DNA of 44,748 nucleotides, taken from the IMG/VR virus record IMGVR_UViG_3300010354_000158, positions 1 through 44,748 of that record; one strand, given 5' to 3'. Shown one piece after another: positions 26,201 to 33,042 of this stretch. A program made the translations under genes and the position numbers. This stretch comes from a virus. The first letter of the stretch is position 1; every line of letters begins with the position of its first letter. The notes under the pieces were generated by a model, which saw only the letters and a program-made list of their open reading frames with translations, did no database searches and was not told the origin of the DNA.

Positions 26201-27368
26201 TGAAAAGTCTATGCTTTTCAGGGTAAAGAGTGATGAATCTGCTTGGGATGTTGATTATCTTTCGATTGCCAATAAAGTCTTTAATGATGAAACCAACTAT
26301 GCCAAGAACAATCTGGAATATCTTAAAAGTATTTTGAGTGAATATGGTTGGTCTTTTGGGGAGGATTTGGTGGACGGCGAAAAGTTGACAAAAGAGGAGA
26401 AAGATTCTTTTACAGGAAAGAAGAAGGCTATTGAAGAAGAGATGAAAGAATATTCTTTGAATGTATTAGAGAAGGTTTCTAAAAAGACTTTATCTGAATT
26501 GAAACAGGAGGTTGAAAACAAGACAGTGTTTGATAATACACAGTACCCAGACATTGAATGGGATGTAAGGATTAAGGTTTTGAAACTTTCAAAGTATATG
26601 GAGCATTCCGAAGCCTGTAGAATGGTTTTGGAACTGATTGATGTACATAACAATTCAGATGAGAAGTTTAATAAAGTCATGCGAGAAATAGCGGTTAAAA
26701 TTGCAAGGGAAAGTGGCGTATTTGATAACAGTATTTCTTTGAATAATAAGTTTTCTCAATCGGTTGTTTCTCTTTATTTTGAGCAAAAAAAGAAAAGTAC
26801 CAATGGTATTTTGTTTACCAAACAGGAAATTGTTGAATGGTTTAATAGGAGAAAAAGGTTTAATATTGTTTTGAAGGATTTGGACGGCGAAAAATATGCT
26901 ATCGAAATTTTTAGCAAATATTTTGAGATAATTCCAGTTTTGAAGGGTACAGAAGTTCAATTTAAACTCGGAGGTATTAACCCGATGAATGATGTTTCGG
27001 AGTTTACACGGAAGTTTTATGAGTGGGCAGAGATTTCTGCTGAATGTGAACTTTCATTCAATAGTGATGAATTGACCAATATATTAAATTCTTTCAGGAA
27101 GGATTTACCTTTTCTATCCAAGTTCAAGTTGGATAATAAACAATCACTAAAACTTCTTGAGGATTATGTTACGGTTAAGAAAACAAGTAAGCGTGAAAAC
27201 AAGAATGTGAAAACCTCTTACAAAATCACAGAACTTGAACCAAAATTAACTAAAGGATACGAAGTTAAAATTAATCAGGAAGTTAAAAAAAGTGAAACAA
27301 CCCTTTCGGATTTTAATGATGTCTTCATCAAACAAATTTTTGAAAAAACTTCTAAAAAATTTAAATAA
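23226..27368 (+). CDS. Primase-helicase: AEP (BT4734-like) primase fused to SF2 helicase
   Basis: 1380 aa from ATG 23226 (MKQISLFTHIDRT). An in-frame TTG at 23160 lies on the promoter and is not used. The N-terminal part carries an archaeo-eukaryotic primase signature: IYMDVDDF (residues 197-204, metal-binding D-x-D), then FGGTGFGFLV near 231 and DMTRINVLSYDENIFI near 275, the order seen in BT4734/VirE N-terminal-type primases of Bacteroidetes elements. A helicase core follows: Walker A ADTGMGKTT (655-663), DEQH box at 738-741, MTGT near 772, and MEQMVNRMRK near 915 (motif VI). DEQH-type SF2 helicases include the herpesvirus origin-binding family. The remaining 460 residues are helical and unassigned. 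It likely opens and primes the phage origin. Five 9-mers or near-matches fall inside. Confidence 0.8.
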   Translation: MKQISLFTHIDRTSSPQKSVGIEETLDLIKNPKHKDLILLARSAGKTATTDFENGGRYYIDYDQYNSVFRNDYVVKELNEIFDSTLNDIIFYSEKFVPSEIKSRLDYYGVKYSKIIKIDDFVEYFQNNTNNNAFISFVWGGYDTIKQEKTEQKGRFKITVRNFYTFIKSTKVPVVTWNAQFESKRAIKNIVNLSSYIYMDVDDFAETSEDRVYKILTDNGLSFVKAVWKSFGGTGFGFLVEVDGLTMDNFKWTWMSIAKKFNELGVKVDKATKDMTRINVLSYDENIFIREKCSPLAATDSLPENQIEIKVEPLKDEAKIEILEQVVSGLYYNDDNFNKDEGRLSYRFYQILFSKLNHIGITLEDTMTFLSQNHSVYPDILNNKKYSIYEIEYIGKNQYSAYSHQFGTVTVEKNLHVSDDFIVLGIYKPFKGDIDLKLNDLFEKAVQKESDAKAVVVYLALIAKRAGISANDVIFYVEKKYGYNPDDKFKIKKLYSNPKYPFGLQVKLKSNIAEKRRQSFIEKLTSEGKIVNIVDGVDSEKYLPNIVKKHFGFTKVTDKNATGLCRNYFKECNSYNIPLLDAIKFLVKNSEFHSISRYANHYGVEVYESYAPYAGINVSRPVEEKKKINRIDYLPANKKLSDLGLEIEDNTILWADTGMGKTTWACTQSDDKRIMLVPTVGALKNIESKYGAATYYEGNKNVCADDYLIVCTYSSAPKLFSLIQNWDGGLGNYTLIVDEQHNFAVSSAKDYRNSELNFVMDHIHFFKKRVFMTGTLFPVEHPSIKDLKIHRVKWEEQTTKNAFFVWCEDKYKAVEKNLVKGKKNIIYLQDKRMNKQLGKLVDYLKGKGWNSIYLLNANEKNEPHFKSLVTTEYLEKDAEVVITTSVTVEAINILDTDVETVQFLTFENPRLMEQMVNRMRKKLPSKIFIYKKTKSDTVNDTINESWFNPVSNQVDLVSNAESLLGFLSKPKQKKNDTYDTVSAQKLFANHIFEKSMLFRVKSDESAWDVDYLSIANKVFNDETNYAKNNLEYLKSILSEYGWSFGEDLVDGEKLTKEEKDSFTGKKKAIEEEMKEYSLNVLEKVSKKTLSELKQEVENKTVFDNTQYPDIEWDVRIKVLKLSKYMEHSEACRMVLELIDVHNNSDEKFNKVMREIAVKIARESGVFDNSISLNNKFSQSVVSLYFEQKKKSTNGILFTKQEIVEWFNRRKRFNIVLKDLDGEKYAIEIFSKYFEIIPVLKGTEVQFKLGGINPMNDVSEFTRKFYEWAEISAECELSFNSDELTNILNSFRKDLPFLSKFKLDNKQSLKLLEDYVTVKKTSKRENKNVKTSYKITELEPKLTKGYEVKINQEVKKSETTLSDFNDVFIKQIFEKTSKKFK

Positions 27369-27381
27369 AAATCATAAAATT

Positions 27382-27591
27382 ATGAAAGACATTTTAAAAT
27401 ATATTGAAACAGGAATTACAATTAACGGCAATCCAAAAGATGGATATAACGTCTTCACTATTCCAACACAACATTTTAAAATCTCCTCTTTAGAAGAGTT
27501 GACACCTTCTAAATTCGAAGAAATGATTAAAAGGCAAGAAGATTATGAAAAATCGTCAAATGAATTATTAGAATTATTTGATATTTTTTAA
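27382..27591 (+). CDS. Small acidic hypothetical protein
   Basis: 69 aa from ATG 27382 (MKDILKYIETGIT). An upstream in-frame ATG at 27292 overlaps the primase-helicase gene and is less likely. The sequence is beta-rich in the first half (GYNVFTIPTQHFKISSLEEL) and helical and acidic in the second half. It sits 13 bases after the primase-helicase stop and is probably co-transcribed. No family is recognised. Confidence 0.65.
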   Translation: MKDILKYIETGITINGNPKDGYNVFTIPTQHFKISSLEELTPSKFEEMIKRQEDYEKSSNELLELFDIF

Positions 27592-27622
27592 TTTTTATTA
27601 CCAATAATCGGCACTTTTCCTT

Positions 27623-27630
27623 TACCTTTG
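27623..27630 (+). promoter_or_regulatory. -7 promoter-like element (TACCTTTG)
   Basis: TACCTTTG fits TAnnTTTG and lies 34 bases before the UvrD-like helicase start, in the gap 27592-27664. No clear TTG is seen 20 bases upstream. Confidence 0.45.
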
Positions 27631-27664
27631 CCAAAGATTTAATAACCATTTAAAATAAAAAAAC

Positions 27665-29155
27665 ATGGAATTTGTACCGAGCAAATATCAGCAAGATATT
27701 TTCGACGTCTGGGAAAAAACAGACAAAAATATTTTGGTTAGTGCTGTCGCTGGAAGCGGCAAAACCAAAACGACTTTGGAGTTGATGAAGCGCACACCCG
27801 AACATATTAAGGGTATGTATGTCGCATTCAACAAACACATCGTAAAAGAAATCCAAGAAAAAAATCCGCCGTCCAACTTCATAATCGGAACCCTGCACAG
27901 CAGGGGCTATCAAGCCGTTGCAAGGTCGAGCAGGACGAAATTAAAACTTGATGAATGGAAAAGTTTCTCTTTGATTAAATCGCACATCAAAGAAAACGCT
28001 GACATTTGGAAAGACGTACAAAAAAACAAGATAAATGGTAAAATTGCATCCATTTGCGAGTTTTGGGATTATTATAGGCTCTCCAATCAAAAAGACCTTT
28101 CCAATTTCAAATCTCTTGTTGAAAAGTACAACCTCAATGTTTCTTTTTCAGATATTAAGAAGATTGAAAGCAGTATCAAGGTATTGAATGAATATAATGC
28201 CAAGAGAAACAACCACAATCCTTTTGTGATTGATTTTGTTGACATGATTTATCTTCCAGTCCATTTGAATCTTCATATAGACCAAGTAGATGTTTTGATG
28301 ATTGATGAAGCACAAGACCTTTCGGTTATCCAACATGAATTTGTTAAAAAGCTGCTGAAGGAAGGTGGAAGACAGGTTGTTGTTGGGGATCCACACCAAG
28401 CAATCTATAATTTTGGGGGAAGCGACATTGAAAGCTGGAACAAATTTTCCGAAATGCCAAACGCCGTCCAACTCCCTCTCTCCTTCTGTTACAGATGTTC
28501 AAAAAATATCGTAAATAAAGCAAACGCCGTCCACAACATCATGGAATCTCCAGAGTGGATGCAAGACGGCGAGATTATAGAAGATGGTAATTTGCTTTAC
28601 GTTAAATCTGGTGACTTCGTACTTTGCAGGAATACAAAACCTTTGGTTGAACTGTATTTTACTTTGTTAAACCTTGAAAAACCGTGTTACATTAAAGGAA
28701 GCGATATTGGTAATGGATTGATTAAGGTATTGGATGAACACAAGAAATTATCAAGCGCCAGCACCTTGACAGAAATGAATAAAGAGCTTAACAAAATCTA
28801 CAGGGAGCTTATTGCATACGGCGTTCAACAACCACAAAAGAATCCGAAATATCTCTCTTACAAAGAGAAAATAGATATTGTGAGCCTATTTGCAATGAAA
28901 TGTAGGACTACATACGAAATCATCGAAAAGATTAAATCAATTTTTTCGGATGATGGAAAGGGTATAGTTCTTTCGACTATACACAAGGCTAAAGGTCTGG
29001 AGGCAGAGGATGTCTATATATATCTGCCAAGTCTTCTCCCTTCAAAATATGCAGAGACAAAGATTGAATTGGAGCAGGAAGCCAATCTGTTATATGTGGC
29101 TATTACAAGGGCGAAGAAAAAATTAACCTTTGTTAAAAACGAATTTACGTTGTAA
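27665..29155 (+). CDS. UvrD/Rep-like SF1 DNA helicase
   Basis: 496 aa, ATP-driven 3'-5' type helicase by family. Motifs in order: Q-motif region YQQDIFDVWE; motif I AVAGSGKTKTT (residues 27-37); motif Ia with YVAFNKHIVKEI near 60; motif Ib GTLHSRGYQA; motif II LMIDEAQDLS near 212-221; motif III VVGDPHQAIYNFGG near 240; motif IV FCYRCSKNIV; motif V STIHKAKGLEAEDVY near 438-452; motif VI LLYVAITRAKKKL near the end. It is compact, with short 1B/2B insertions like phage Dda-size enzymes. It lies in the rightward replication block and ends in a bidirectional terminator. Three 9-mers occur in it (27867, 28462, 28525), read as Pro-Ser or Ala-Val. Confidence 0.92.
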   Translation: MEFVPSKYQQDIFDVWEKTDKNILVSAVAGSGKTKTTLELMKRTPEHIKGMYVAFNKHIVKEIQEKNPPSNFIIGTLHSRGYQAVARSSRTKLKLDEWKSFSLIKSHIKENADIWKDVQKNKINGKIASICEFWDYYRLSNQKDLSNFKSLVEKYNLNVSFSDIKKIESSIKVLNEYNAKRNNHNPFVIDFVDMIYLPVHLNLHIDQVDVLMIDEAQDLSVIQHEFVKKLLKEGGRQVVVGDPHQAIYNFGGSDIESWNKFSEMPNAVQLPLSFCYRCSKNIVNKANAVHNIMESPEWMQDGEIIEDGNLLYVKSGDFVLCRNTKPLVELYFTLLNLEKPCYIKGSDIGNGLIKVLDEHKKLSSASTLTEMNKELNKIYRELIAYGVQQPQKNPKYLSYKEKIDIVSLFAMKCRTTYEIIEKIKSIFSDDGKGIVLSTIHKAKGLEAEDVYIYLPSLLPSKYAETKIELEQEANLLYVAITRAKKKLTFVKNEFTL

Positions 29156-29157
29156 AT

Positions 29158-29207
29158 AAAAAATCCCCCAAAGAAAAAGAAATGTTCTTCTCTTTGGGGG
29201 ATTTTTT
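29158..29207. terminator. Bidirectional intrinsic terminator between convergent genes
   Basis: A 17-bp perfect stem (29158-29174 with 29191-29207) contains CCCCC/GGGGG and is flanked by A6 and T6, with a 16-base loop. It ends both the rightward helicase gene (stop at 29155) and the leftward 107-aa gene (stop at 29206). Confidence 0.92.
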
Positions 29208-29529
29208 ATGCTATGTAGGCATTCAATTCATAAGTTTCCTTATTATTGTCCATTCTATATATTTGAAAATAAAGTGCTTTATTTTTCACTTTCTCACCAT
29301 TTTTGAATAAACTTAAAGTTATTCTGTTTGTCTCTCCTTTCTCTGGTTTTTTTGGTCCCAGCCCAATTTTTTCACCCATTTCTTCGCCGTCCAACTCATA
29401 GCCCCGCTCCTCTGCATATTTTTCAGCTGCATTAACTGCACTGGTGTAAGAGTTGTGGTGAAGCGGATAAGGACTTTTATTCGCTTCAGTAATCTTCTTG
29501 TAGGTTTCTTCTGTGATTTTTATTTTCAT
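29206..29529 (-). CDS. Hypothetical protein with capsid-targeting-like leader (107 aa)
   Basis: Begins MKIKITEETYKKITEANKS: a basic/hydrophobic start and K-I-T-E-A, matching the leader family described in the findings. After the leader come a short helix (SAVNAAEKYAEERGY) and a basic beta-rich region ending KALYFQIYRMDN. No fold is recognised. It is separated from the WxxGx-repeat gene by 21 bases with no clear promoter, so it is probably co-transcribed. The 9-mer at 29385 is read as Leu-Asp-Gly-Glu. Confidence 0.65.
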   Translation of the reverse strand: MKIKITEETYKKITEANKSPYPLHHNSYTSAVNAAEKYAEERGYELDGEEMGEKIGLGPKKPEKGETNRITLSLFKNGEKVKNKALYFQIYRMDNNKETYELNAYIA

Positions 29530-29550
29530 GTTTTTATTGTTTTTTTATTA

Positions 29551-30954
29551 TTATTTCGGAGGAGTATTTGATTCAATCCATTCTTTTTTATTTTCATCCC
29601 AAATTTTACCATTTTTCCAAACTCCTTCCTTCCAATCTCCTTTATACCAAGTACCATTCTCCCAAACACCGCCTAACCAAGTCCCCCCTTGCCAACCCCC
29701 ATTGCTCCAAATACCATCTTTCCAAACGCCGTTCTCCCAAGACCCATTTCCCCAATCACCATCTTCCCAAATCCCATCTTTCCAAATACCCGTTTCCCAA
29801 AACCCTTTTTCCCAAATTCCTTTTTTCCAAGTACCGTTTATCCATTCCCCTTTTTTCCAAATACCATTTTCCCAAAGACCATTATACCAATAACCTTTCA
29901 TCCAAGTACCGCTCACCCAAGTACCGCTCACCCAAGTACCATTTTTCCAAGTACCTTTTTGCCAAACTCCATTATACCATTTTAAATCTTCTTGGTCAAG
30001 TCCAAGTACAGCATCCTTAAAAATCGGATTTCCTTCATATAACCAAGGAAATCTTTTGGTAATTGTTTCAAATGTTAAACCATCTCTTAATTCTTTAATT
30101 TGGTCGCCGATTTTATTTTCAACTTCTTTTATTTTTTTAGCACTGAAATTTGCTATCTGTAATATACTATCATTATCATGTAAGTTTTTATCAATTTCAA
30201 AAATGCCTGTTTTTTCTTCCTGTGCTTCATCTAAAACAGAAATTAATTTTTTAACATATTTTTCGTTACCGAGACCATATTTTACAGAATCTCGTTCAAT
30301 ACCATATAATATGTCATCTTGGTCATTTTCGTTTATATAAGGTTTTATTGAAATTCTTGAAAAAGGGTTTTGAATATTTTTATCGCCTTTTTCAATTAAA
30401 TAAGATATTATGGTGCCTTGTTCTACATGAATTTGTACATAATCTTTGTTTGTTCCATCCCTCAAATTCAGACAGGATTTCCAATTTCTATCTGTTGACA
30501 TCCCGCCAATATCATAAGGATGCTTTGAAATAACCATCAGATATTCTGTACCAGTATTTGCAACAACGCTTTTCTCATTGTTATACCTTTGAAGCAAATT
30601 TAAAGCATCTTTATCAGTCTTACTAAACATTGTTAAAACCTTACCCAATTTAACGATATTTTTATCACCCTTTTTTTTAACAAATCCTTTGGAGAAGTCA
30701 ACAACGTCATAATTATTTTTTGATAAAAAATTGGTTATCTCACTTTTTGATGGAATTTCTAAATCATTTGATTGTTCAATATTAAAATAAAGCCTGTCAC
30801 CAGACCTATTTTTAGCATCTGCCATCGCCTCCAATCTTGGCCATATTTGATTAATACGCTCCATAGCCAACTCCCTTCCAACCTTCATCAAATCCCTAAA
30901 CTCCGAAGGCTTCAACGCTTCGTTAATAATTGATTCAGAAATTTTTACTATCAT
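29551..30954 (-). CDS. WxxGx pentapeptide-repeat protein with capsid-targeting-like leader
   Basis: 467 aa. The leader MIVKISESIINEALKPS contains I-I-N-E-A. Residues about 15-320 form a helical/beta domain of unknown function with KHPYDIGGMSTDRNWKSCLN and NPFSRISIKPYINEN as its most distinctive strings. Residues 326-450 are 25 tandem pentapeptides W-x-x-G-x (for example WKNGT, WENGI, WKKGE), likely a regular beta structure with stacked Trp and turn Gly. It reads like a MORN-related or adhesive beta-solenoid. No signal peptide is present. The 25 repeats are encoded by a 15-base tandem array with diverged copies. It might be a packaged, injected protein or a surface-binding protein; I cannot decide. 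It is followed by the frameshifted neck-type gene upstream. Confidence 0.6.
   Translation of the reverse strand: MIVKISESIINEALKPSEFRDLMKVGRELAMERINQIWPRLEAMADAKNRSGDRLYFNIEQSNDLEIPSKSEITNFLSKNNYDVVDFSKGFVKKKGDKNIVKLGKVLTMFSKTDKDALNLLQRYNNEKSVVANTGTEYLMVISKHPYDIGGMSTDRNWKSCLNLRDGTNKDYVQIHVEQGTIISYLIEKGDKNIQNPFSRISIKPYINENDQDDILYGIERDSVKYGLGNEKYVKKLISVLDEAQEEKTGIFEIDKNLHDNDSILQIANFSAKKIKEVENKIGDQIKELRDGLTFETITKRFPWLYEGNPIFKDAVLGLDQEDLKWYNGVWQKGTWKNGTWVSGTWVSGTWMKGYWYNGLWENGIWKKGEWINGTWKKGIWEKGFWETGIWKDGIWEDGDWGNGSWENGVWKDGIWSNGGWQGGTWLGGVWENGTWYKGDWKEGVWKNGKIWDENKKEWIESNTPPK
29605..29979 (-). repeat. Tandem 15-bp repeat encoding 25 WxxGx units
   Basis: On the plus strand each unit resembles CCAAATACCATTTTT, with degenerate copies in perfect 15-base phase. 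All 25 units keep Trp and Gly codons in the minus-strand frame, so selection acts on the protein. It is not a CRISPR array: there are no spacers. Confidence 0.9.
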
Positions 30955-30957
30955 AGT

Positions 30958-32096
30958 TTATATCGCCCAAATTCCATTAGGGACGTATTTGAGTGTTGTG
31001 TTGAGATTCGTTGCTTCTGCTGCACGTCTTTCCAATACCTTGTCGGATTGCAATGTTTCAAGCCATGCCTGTAATTCACTTATAAGTGCTGCTTTTTCTT
31101 CTTTGGATTCTGCCAACAGTGTTTCTGCATCCATAGAAACCTCTGCGTTTGGAACCTTTAAAGCACCACTAAATTTACCCCTCACCCTTCCAAGTGTTTC
31201 TTTTGATAATGCTGTCAGATATTTTCTAACCCATATTTTTGACATATCGTTGAGATCACAAAAATCCAGTTTGTTTACTGGGACTTCACTGGGGTATTTT
31301 ATGATGTCATTGCACTCCTGAATACATTTATTTTTATCCTCCGCACTCATATCCAAGGTATCATAATAAAAATACCAGACCTTGCATTTATAATGCTGCC
31401 TTCTTGTTCCGATGGTATTTCCACCATTCGGTGTCGAATACAAATGCAACAATTTTGTTCCATTCGGGCCGCTGTGATAGAATATGTTAAATCAGATTGA
31501 CGGATTCTGTTTTTAAATCCAACATCCATTGCGCGAAGCATCACATCAAACGCTGGTGCTATATAATACGCGCTATTGAAGAACGCACCGTTACCCCAGC
31601 CAGTGTAATAATAACTGTCACCAAATCCACCAATAGCACCAAAAGAGTTTTGATATGCCAGTGATTGTGCGAGTGCTTGGTCTATATCAGAAGGTGTTTC
31701 CCAAAGAACTCTGTTAATCAATCTTCCTGCTGGAATTTCATAAACCTGAATACCTTCTATTACATCAATATAATCCTTTTTAAGTTCATAGTTTCCCCTG
31801 CTTTGCAGTCCAACCTGTTTTGAATATGCCACAGAAAAATCGTATTCGTAATCCAAACTCCTTGTTGTAAGACCAAGGCAAATATCGGTCAAATTCGCTG
31901 GCTTACCTACCAAATTTGCCCAACGCTCTGTTATCAGATATTTTTGGAGTTGCAGTGTCAGTTCTTCAGTCGACAGCTTTAAAAGTGTGCAAAAAGCCTC
32001 GTCAGAGATTTCGATTTTACGAAGACCTCCCCCAAGCAGAAGACGTACATCTTCTATCAAACATTTTTTTTCTTCGCTGTTTACACAATCTGTCAT
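30958..32096 (-). pseudogene. Neck/head-tail-connector-type protein interrupted by a -1 frameshift
   Basis: Two overlapping frames read as one protein. The upstream frame (start 32096) runs MTDCVNSEEKKC to SDLTYSITA; the downstream frame (open to 30958) continues GPNGTKLLHLYSTPNGG. Joining them by re-reading one base at about 31470 gives SDLTYSITAGPNGTKLLHL, 379 aa in all. Without the shift the first frame ends after about 41 out-of-character residues. Strings such as FGAIGGFGDSYYYTGWGNGA and WVRKYLTALSKETLGRVRGK suggest a conserved phage structural protein, plausibly a T4 gp13-type neck/connector protein. The downstream frame alone has only a TTG start. The shift lies in a GCGGCCC context: a lost G or C (assembly error or true mutation) fits; no standard slippery heptamer is present. 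An ATTTAT element lies 18 bases upstream. Confidence 0.6.
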
Positions 32097-32103
32097 CTTT
32101 GCC

Positions 32104-32122
32104 TATTTATTCTTATAAATAT
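32104..32122. promoter_or_regulatory. Divergent pair of ATTTAT elements
   Basis: CTATTTATTCT on the plus strand (from 32104) points to the 153-aa gene at 32131. TATAAATAT (32114-32122; ATATTTATA on the minus strand) points to the neck-type gene at 32096. The two form an imperfect inverted repeat in the 34-base divergent gap. Confidence 0.5.
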
Positions 32123-32130
32123 TGTAACAA

Positions 32131-32592
32131 ATGAAATCTAAAAAGGTAAAATCTTGTTGGAAAAACATGGATGATTTGGGGGATATGATACAAAATGGTT
32201 TTGAAGTCCCCAACTGTATTCCAGATTCTGCATATAAATTGAACGAAGCACAAGTGTTTGTTAATAACAAAAACAGAGAGCTTCAATCCAAATACAAAAA
32301 GGTCAAACAATGGCTGGATGACACTATCGCTTCTGGTGACAAGGATTATGCAGAAAAACTGCTTGTCATCATTGACAGGTGGAGACAGAGTTATGAAGAT
32401 AAAATCAGGTCAGCTAAGAGCTTGGTTAAAGAAGGTAAGTCTGTTGATATTCAAATTCCAGATATTCAAAAACATCTTTCAAAAAATGAAAGAAAGATTA
32501 AAGAACAAATGAGAGTTATTAATGATGAAATCGAAATGGAATTGAAAGAGTTTAAAGAACGACTTTTCCACCAATCTCAAACACAGCCCTGA
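32131..32592 (+). CDS. Coiled-coil hypothetical protein (153 aa)
   Basis: Basic N-terminus (MKSKKVKSCWKNM), then almost entirely predicted helical with heptad-like Lys/Glu runs from about residue 45 to 145. It is convergent with and overlaps the leucine-rich-repeat-like gene by 41 bases at the 3' end. It has an ATTTAT element 20 bases upstream and diverges from the neck-type gene, so a late virion or scaffold-like role is possible. Scaffolding is only a guess from composition. Confidence 0.65.
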   Translation: MKSKKVKSCWKNMDDLGDMIQNGFEVPNCIPDSAYKLNEAQVFVNNKNRELQSKYKKVKQWLDDTIASGDKDYAEKLLVIIDRWRQSYEDKIRSAKSLVKEGKSVDIQIPDIQKHLSKNERKIKEQMRVINDEIEMELKEFKERLFHQSQTQP

Positions 32593-33025
32593 TTTCTTCT
32601 TCGGTGAAAATTTTTCCACCCCTTTTACCTTGATGTTTCATAGAAAAATTGCCGTAAACAATCTTTTTGGTGGACGGCAATTCTTCTATCATATTGTATT
32701 CACAGCTAAAATCTCCCATAACTTCGTCTGGGCAATATTCCAAACTTGTCGCGTCTATAAAATCGCAAGAGAAGTTTTCACCAACATAAATCGGGCAATT
32801 TTTTAAAGTAGTTAAATTGTTTATACCACAATTGAAATCACCTGATACTTCTTTGAATTTAACTGGAATTACTGTAAAATAATTGTCAGATATATCTACA
32901 TCATCTCCCACACTAACGAACCCTTGTTCGTCGATGGTATAATTAGTCACACCCAAGTCATACAACATCTCCCTTATTGGGACTACCATTTCCTCGTAGG
33001 TTGCTTCAGATATTCTAACTTTCAT
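32552..33025 (-). CDS. Leucine-rich-repeat-like phage protein with leader
   Basis: 157 aa. The N-terminus MKVRISEATYEEMVV contains R-I-S-E-A, a member of the leader family. Residues about 55-135 form a degenerate repeat of the type V-x-G-x-F-x-C-x-x-x-x-L-T-x-L-x-x-C-P-x-x-V (for example EVSGDFNCGINNLTTLKNCP, then EVMGDFSCEYNMIEELPST), common in phage-encoded repeat proteins and likely a beta-solenoid or LRR. The C-terminus is basic and helical. It overlaps the convergent 153-aa gene. A near-match to the 9-mer (TGGACGGCA) lies at 32671. The function is unknown; the leader suggests packaging into the capsid. Confidence 0.6.
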   Translation of the reverse strand: MKVRISEATYEEMVVPIREMLYDLGVTNYTIDEQGFVSVGDDVDISDNYFTVIPVKFKEVSGDFNCGINNLTTLKNCPIYVGENFSCDFIDATSLEYCPDEVMGDFSCEYNMIEELPSTKKIVYGNFSMKHQGKRGGKIFTEEEIRAVFEIGGKVVL

Positions 33026-33042
33026 ATTACTTTTTATTATAA

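Noticed and set aside
29605-29979. CRISPR array
   Set aside because: Repeats are 15 bases, contiguous, without spacers, and encode a protein.
29513-30020. Pro/Ser/Phe-rich open frames on the plus strand
   Set aside because: They are the complement of the WxxGx tandem repeat; the 15-base period keeps all frames open. The minus-strand frame has a normal protein at both ends.
31460-31480. Programmed -1 ribosomal frameshift
   Set aside because: There is no standard slippery heptamer at the junction; a one-base loss in a G/C run explains it more simply. Kept as a possibility for testing only.
30958-32096. Two independent genes instead of one frameshifted gene
   Set aside because: The downstream frame has only a TTG start, the two overlap by 106 bases, and joining them gives one sensible protein.
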